Positions 50,643 through 53,510 of a stretch of DNA of 53,510 bases are shown here, piece by piece; the stretch's first letter is position 1, and each line of letters opens with the position of its first letter. Source of the DNA: an uncultured Bacilli bacterium (lineage in GTDB: Bacteria; Bacillota_I; Bacilli_A; RF39; UBA660); NCBI GenBank assembly GCA_944363805.1, contig CALVVH010000001.1:1-53510 (forward strand), read 5' to 3'. The notes under the pieces were generated by a model that ran no database searches, was not told the origin of the DNA, and saw only the letters and a list, made by a program, of their open reading frames with translations. Position numbers and translations under genes: made by a program.

Positions 50643-52543
50643 TAAGCCACCATTATTTCTGGAGCAGTAGACATTGGTGTATCTGATAGACTTTCAATAT
50701 TTGGAGCATCTTGTATAGTATTTTCGACTGTGTTAATTGGATCTTGGGTATTACCACCAGAATTAGGTGTTTGAGGCATATTGGCATTAACTTGCAATTT
50801 CCAACAGCCAGAAACATCACAGTTGCTACTAAATGGCATCGGATTAGGCATTTCCATTTTGACAATCATCGGTATTTTGAATGCCCCACCGAAACAAACG
50901 CAATTTCCGGGTTGTAGTACCTTTTGTTTGTCCAAAATATCGGCGGAAATATTTGGAAGCATTTCACCGATATATTTAATATCTAATGGATGGGTCATTT
51001 TAAATATTAAGAAGTTATTACATTGAGCTATAACAGTATCTGATATTTCAACTGGTCTTTGACTAATAATATCGAGTATTACCCCATACTTACGACCTTC
51101 TTTAGCGATTCGGTCAAAGATATTGTATCCAAGTAAGAAAGTATCGTTATCTTTTTGGATGTATCTGTGAGCTTCTTCTAAAAATAAATGGAAAGGAATC
51201 TTAGCTCTTTCTGTATTAGCTTTAGAAAAGTCAAATATTAAACGAGATATAATCTTAACAAATACTTTAGCAAATGTATCATCGACATCTTCTAAGTTGA
51301 TATTGATAATTTGGGCTTTACGGTTATTTTCTACTTCTATCAAAGAGGATATATATTCTTTAACAGGGATGTATTTACTGCTGAAAAATTCATTCATTTT
51401 ACTATTTATGATTGAATTTAATCGAACACGTAATATAACAGCATCGTCATGAAGATTTTGGTTGTGTTGGAATCCTTCGCTAATTAAAGTAAATTCCATT
51501 GCTCTAGCAAAGTCTTTTAAAGAATAACTGGCTTCTTCTGGCGCTTTAATGGCATCTAAGTCATCATTTATTTTTCCTAAAATATAATTAGTAATTAGGA
51601 CTGATTCCCCAAAGTTACCATTGGAATCAATTTCAAAGCATTCACTAAATGTTCTAGTATATCCAAGTCCCGGAATGACAGAATCAAAATTAAATTCTGG
51701 AGTATTACATACCTCAATAATAGTAAATATTTCATTTTTCTTACTAGCAACAGTTTCATTACTAAATAATACTGCAAGAAGGGCTTTAGCAATCAAGTGA
51801 TTTTTATAAGCTCGTGATTCTTCAGTATCTGTTGAAAATATTTTGGCTAGTTTTATTGTATGTTCAATTATTGGTAGTTGGGCATGGTTGGATGCTTGCA
51901 ATAATAAGGCCATGTCATCTAATTTTAATAAACTAACTGGAATATTTAATTTAATATCTGTTGGGTCAGTAGGATTTGTTGTAATAAATTTATAACTATA
52001 ATTAGGATTAATTTCATTTAATCTACCAAAAGCGTTTTTATATTCACCAAATGAATCGAATATAAATAAATTAGCATTATATTGAATAGCAAATTTATTA
52101 TTAAAAATATTCTGAATGATTCGAGCAACTCCGCAAGATTTACCTGAACCAGAGTTGCCAAATATTGCTAGATGGTTAGAAAAAAGACTATTGATATTAG
52201 GACAGATGTTAAAGCCTTTATAAATAGCACTTTCCCCCAAAATGAAACTTGAGGCATCATAAGTTCCAACTAGTTCCATAAGTTCTTCGGAATTGATCAT
52301 TCTAATTTTACTTGTAAGCATGGGCTTTCTCAAAACCCCATTTACATACTTACCATTAATATATTCTCCTAAAAATCTTATTTTTATTACTTCATTACCA
52401 AGTTCAAATACTTCCCCTAATATTCTTTGATTATTTTCTTCAAATATGACATTCATATTCATTAAATCGGATTCGCTAGCTTCTTTTTGTAAATTTTCTA
52501 CATGAGCTTCGCTATCACCAATATAAACTATTTTTCCAAACAT
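50642..52543 (-). CDS. HerA-like (DUF87) hexameric ATPase/DNA translocase
   Basis: A 633-residue protein with an N-terminal HAS-barrel-like beta domain (about 1-95), Walker A FGNSGSGKS (129-137), LFIFDSFGEYKNAFG, Walker B HLFLEEAHRY (about 447-456), the DIISQRPVEIS motif, and a disordered Pro/Asn/Thr-rich tail after about 585. HerA proteins translocate DNA; in archaea they work with the NurA nuclease in end resection and in bacteria often in phage defence. No nuclease, Sir2 or other partner gene adjoins; the neighbour is a small membrane protein. The function here is open. Confidence 0.85.
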   Translation of the reverse strand: MFGKIVYIGDSEAHVENLQKEASESDLMNMNVIFEENNQRILGEVFELGNEVIKIRFLGEYINGKYVNGVLRKPMLTSKIRMINSEELMELVGTYDASSFILGESAIYKGFNICPNINSLFSNHLAIFGNSGSGKSCGVARIIQNIFNNKFAIQYNANLFIFDSFGEYKNAFGRLNEINPNYSYKFITTNPTDPTDIKLNIPVSLLKLDDMALLLQASNHAQLPIIEHTIKLAKIFSTDTEESRAYKNHLIAKALLAVLFSNETVASKKNEIFTIIEVCNTPEFNFDSVIPGLGYTRTFSECFEIDSNGNFGESVLITNYILGKINDDLDAIKAPEEASYSLKDFARAMEFTLISEGFQHNQNLHDDAVILRVRLNSIINSKMNEFFSSKYIPVKEYISSLIEVENNRKAQIININLEDVDDTFAKVFVKIISRLIFDFSKANTERAKIPFHLFLEEAHRYIQKDNDTFLLGYNIFDRIAKEGRKYGVILDIISQRPVEISDTVIAQCNNFLIFKMTHPLDIKYIGEMLPNISADILDKQKVLQPGNCVCFGGAFKIPMIVKMEMPNPMPFSSNCDVSGCWKLQVNANMPQTPNSGGNTQDPINTVENTIQDAPNIESLSDTPMSTAPEIMVA

Positions 52544-52556
52544 AATTTATCTCTCC

Positions 52557-52584
52557 TATGCTATATAAATTATAACATAGCATA
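52557..52584 (-). promoter_or_regulatory. Inverted repeat over the -10 box of the HerA-like gene
   Basis: TATGCTAT (52557-52564) and ATAGCATA (52577-52584) flank a minus-strand TATAAT (52574-52569), just ahead of the GGAGAG ribosome site. This is an operator-type layout. The -35 region is poor. Confidence 0.5.
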
Positions 52585-52599
52585 AAAAAAAGTAAAAGG

Positions 52600-53061
52600 T
52601 TATTTTACTTCAAATTCTCGACTGGCAAAAACATAATAATTTAAGGAGTCTTTTTCTATCGGAATAAAATAGATAAGTATTTCTGGACTATCTTCTATTT
52701 CTTTATTTACTTCATATTGAATAATTGTTCCTTCATCAGTAATATTTAAGTTGATTTCATTTATTTTTAAATCATCTTCATAGTAAATATAATCGACGAT
52801 ATAATCATGATCATCAAAGTTGCCTGATGTTAAAAAGACATCACGGGCAATGCCCAAGTTACTCAATAGTTCAGTGTATTCAACATATGATTCTAGCAAG
52901 ACAGATTCATGTTCTTCATCATCGTTAGGAATGATGATTCCTTCAGCTATAGTTCGATACCAAGTGCCGCCATTTCCTAACCATATGCCTAAGATGGCTG
53001 CAATAAAGATAACAGCAATCACTAGCAATGCTACGATAATATGATATTTAGTTATTTTCAT
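52600..53061 (-). CDS. Single-pass membrane protein, unknown function
   Basis: A 153-residue protein: membrane helix at about 8-29, then an acidic extracytoplasmic domain (FDDHDYIVDYIYYEDDLKIN) with no cysteines and no domain I recognise. It lies upstream of the HerA-like ATPase on the same strand with a 56-base gap. Co-transcription is possible, but the HerA gene appears to have its own -10 box. Confidence 0.62.
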   Translation of the reverse strand: MKITKYHIIVALLVIAVIFIAAILGIWLGNGGTWYRTIAEGIIIPNDDEEHESVLLESYVEYTELLSNLGIARDVFLTSGNFDDHDYIVDYIYYEDDLKINEINLNITDEGTIIQYEVNKEIEDSPEILIYFIPIEKDSLNYYVFASREFEVK

Positions 53062-53138
53062 ATATTCACTATCCTATTCTCTTGTTACTAGTAAATGATA
53101 TCATAATATTTGGGGAAAGTCTATGGTTTAGTCCAAAA

Positions 53139-53270
53139 AGAACAAAAGTCAAACAAGTTTGACTATCCTTGCATCACTACAAGGCATTTCTACTTCATAG
53201 GACTCTTTGAGTCCTCCATAGACCAACTTCGGATGGTCGCCACCCTACTATTTTTGTTCACCTATTTAGA
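53139..53270 (-). ncRNA. IS605-type right end and presumed TnpB guide RNA (omega/reRNA) region
   Basis: The first 75 bases (53139-53213) equal 1-75 of the window in inverted orientation, with the subterminal hairpin AGTCAAAC-TT-GTTTGACT. The stretch up to the tnpB stop contains the further hairpins GACTC-AAA-GAGTC and ACCA...TGGT. In TnpB elements this 3' zone is transcribed as the guide RNA scaffold; the guide would then be the host sequence below 53139. The RNA itself is inferred from the family, not seen. Confidence 0.6.
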
Positions 53271-53510
53271 TTATAATCTATTTACATACATTTTTAAACC
53301 TTCAAACATTATATTTACACTTGCATTAACATCACGGTCATGTAATGAGCCACACTTAGAACATTCCCAACTTCTTATAGCTAAATCCTTTACTTCCTTA
53401 TTTTGATATCCACATACTGAACATACTTGACTGCTTGGATAAAATCTATTTATGGTAAGTAACTTCTTATTTTGCCACTTACATTTGTACTCTAAGACTC
53501 GTTTTATTTC
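53271..53510 (-). CDS. tnpB: TnpB RNA-guided nuclease of IS200/IS605 family (C-terminal part)
   Basis: The last 79 residues of a TnpB that runs off the window's right edge. Visible are the target-nucleic-acid-binding zinc ribbon, SQVCSVCGYQNKEV and SWECSKCGSLHD, and the RuvC III aspartate in the HDRDVNAS motif. A normal stop follows ...MYVNRL. TnpB is an RNA-guided nuclease ancestral to Cas12 that helps its element persist. A tnpA, if present, would lie outside the window. Confidence 0.93.
   Translation of the reverse strand, partial: EIKRVLEYKCKWQNKKLLTINRFYPSSQVCSVCGYQNKEVKDLAIRSWECSKCGSLHDRDVNASVNIMFEGLKMYVNRL

Noticed and set aside
1..53510. Reverse transcriptase or template repeat for the suspected retroelement
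   Set aside because: No frame in the window shows a reverse-transcriptase motif and I see no second copy of the 26911-27030 segment, so the source must be elsewhere if it exists.
1..53510. tRNA, rRNA and CRISPR arrays
   Set aside because: I looked in the intergenic gaps for cloverleaf-type T-arms, rRNA landmarks and regularly spaced repeats and saw none.

Overview
The window comes from an AT-rich, low-GC Gram-positive chromosome. Strong GGAGG-type ribosome sites, TTGACA/TATAAT promoters, ATG/GTG/TTG starts and U-tailed hairpin terminators recur throughout. The gene content is that of Bacilli: dnaG-rpoD-trmK, rarA-gpsA-tcdA-6S RNA, spoVID-ysxE, ylbJ/ylbL, spoIIM, and competence and type IV pilin genes. 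I infer an uncultured gut member of Bacilli (Erysipelotrichales/RF39-like) that carries sporulation genes. The lineage is a guess from gene content, not a measurement.

Layout. 1-75 is the right end of an IS200/IS605-type element that cuts off an AAA/DUF4143 gene (76-609). 747-2659 is an ECF-type sigma factor with an RsgI-like membrane anti-sigma factor. 2731-4306 is spoVID-ysxE (spore coat). 4597-6675 holds three small pilin-like genes. 6643-8503 is divergent ylbJ/ylbL, and 8582-12934 is comEA-comEC-holA plus a CmpB-like membrane protein. 13152-15239 is a large surface protein. 15265-19491 carries rnhC, cvpA, trxA, a short YigZ and uvrC. 19491-21465 is an isolated rnfC/rnfD pair, and 21542-25018 is dnaG-rpoD-trmK. 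25328-27097 is a small HTH regulator divergent from a second surface protein, whose 3' end holds a GC-rich, A-poor cassette. 27274-29712 is pilus assembly (PilC-like, prepilin peptidase, a DUF4044 microprotein). Then come spoIIM, mnmA, an HTH protein, two unknown exported proteins, a GT2-GtrA fusion and a PAP2 phosphatase, up to 36501.

A 520-bp, extremely AT-rich gene-free stretch separates this mostly plus-strand block from a minus-strand block: GtrA, GT2, a DUF6020-like protein, a ZIP transporter and pyrG. A class-I glutamine amidotransferase gene at 42874-44098 is split by a complete 607-bp IS200 element. A 42-residue basic microprotein, a Xer-type recombinase, rarA, gpsA, tcdA, 6S RNA, a tiny coiled-coil protein, a protein with three alpha-CTD-like domains, a glucosaminidase, a HerA-like ATPase and a membrane protein follow. 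The window ends inside a tnpB whose right end repeats bases 1-75 exactly in inverted orientation.

The most interesting signals are: (i) the 26911-27030 cassette, which has the position and composition expected of a diversity-generating-retroelement variable region with no reverse transcriptase nearby, together with its sibling domains on a second surface protein and on a pilin-like protein; (ii) a triple alpha-CTD protein next to 6S RNA; (iii) a promoter plus terminator leader in front of pyrG; (iv) an orphan RnfC/RnfD pair; (v) the IS200/IS605 footprints.
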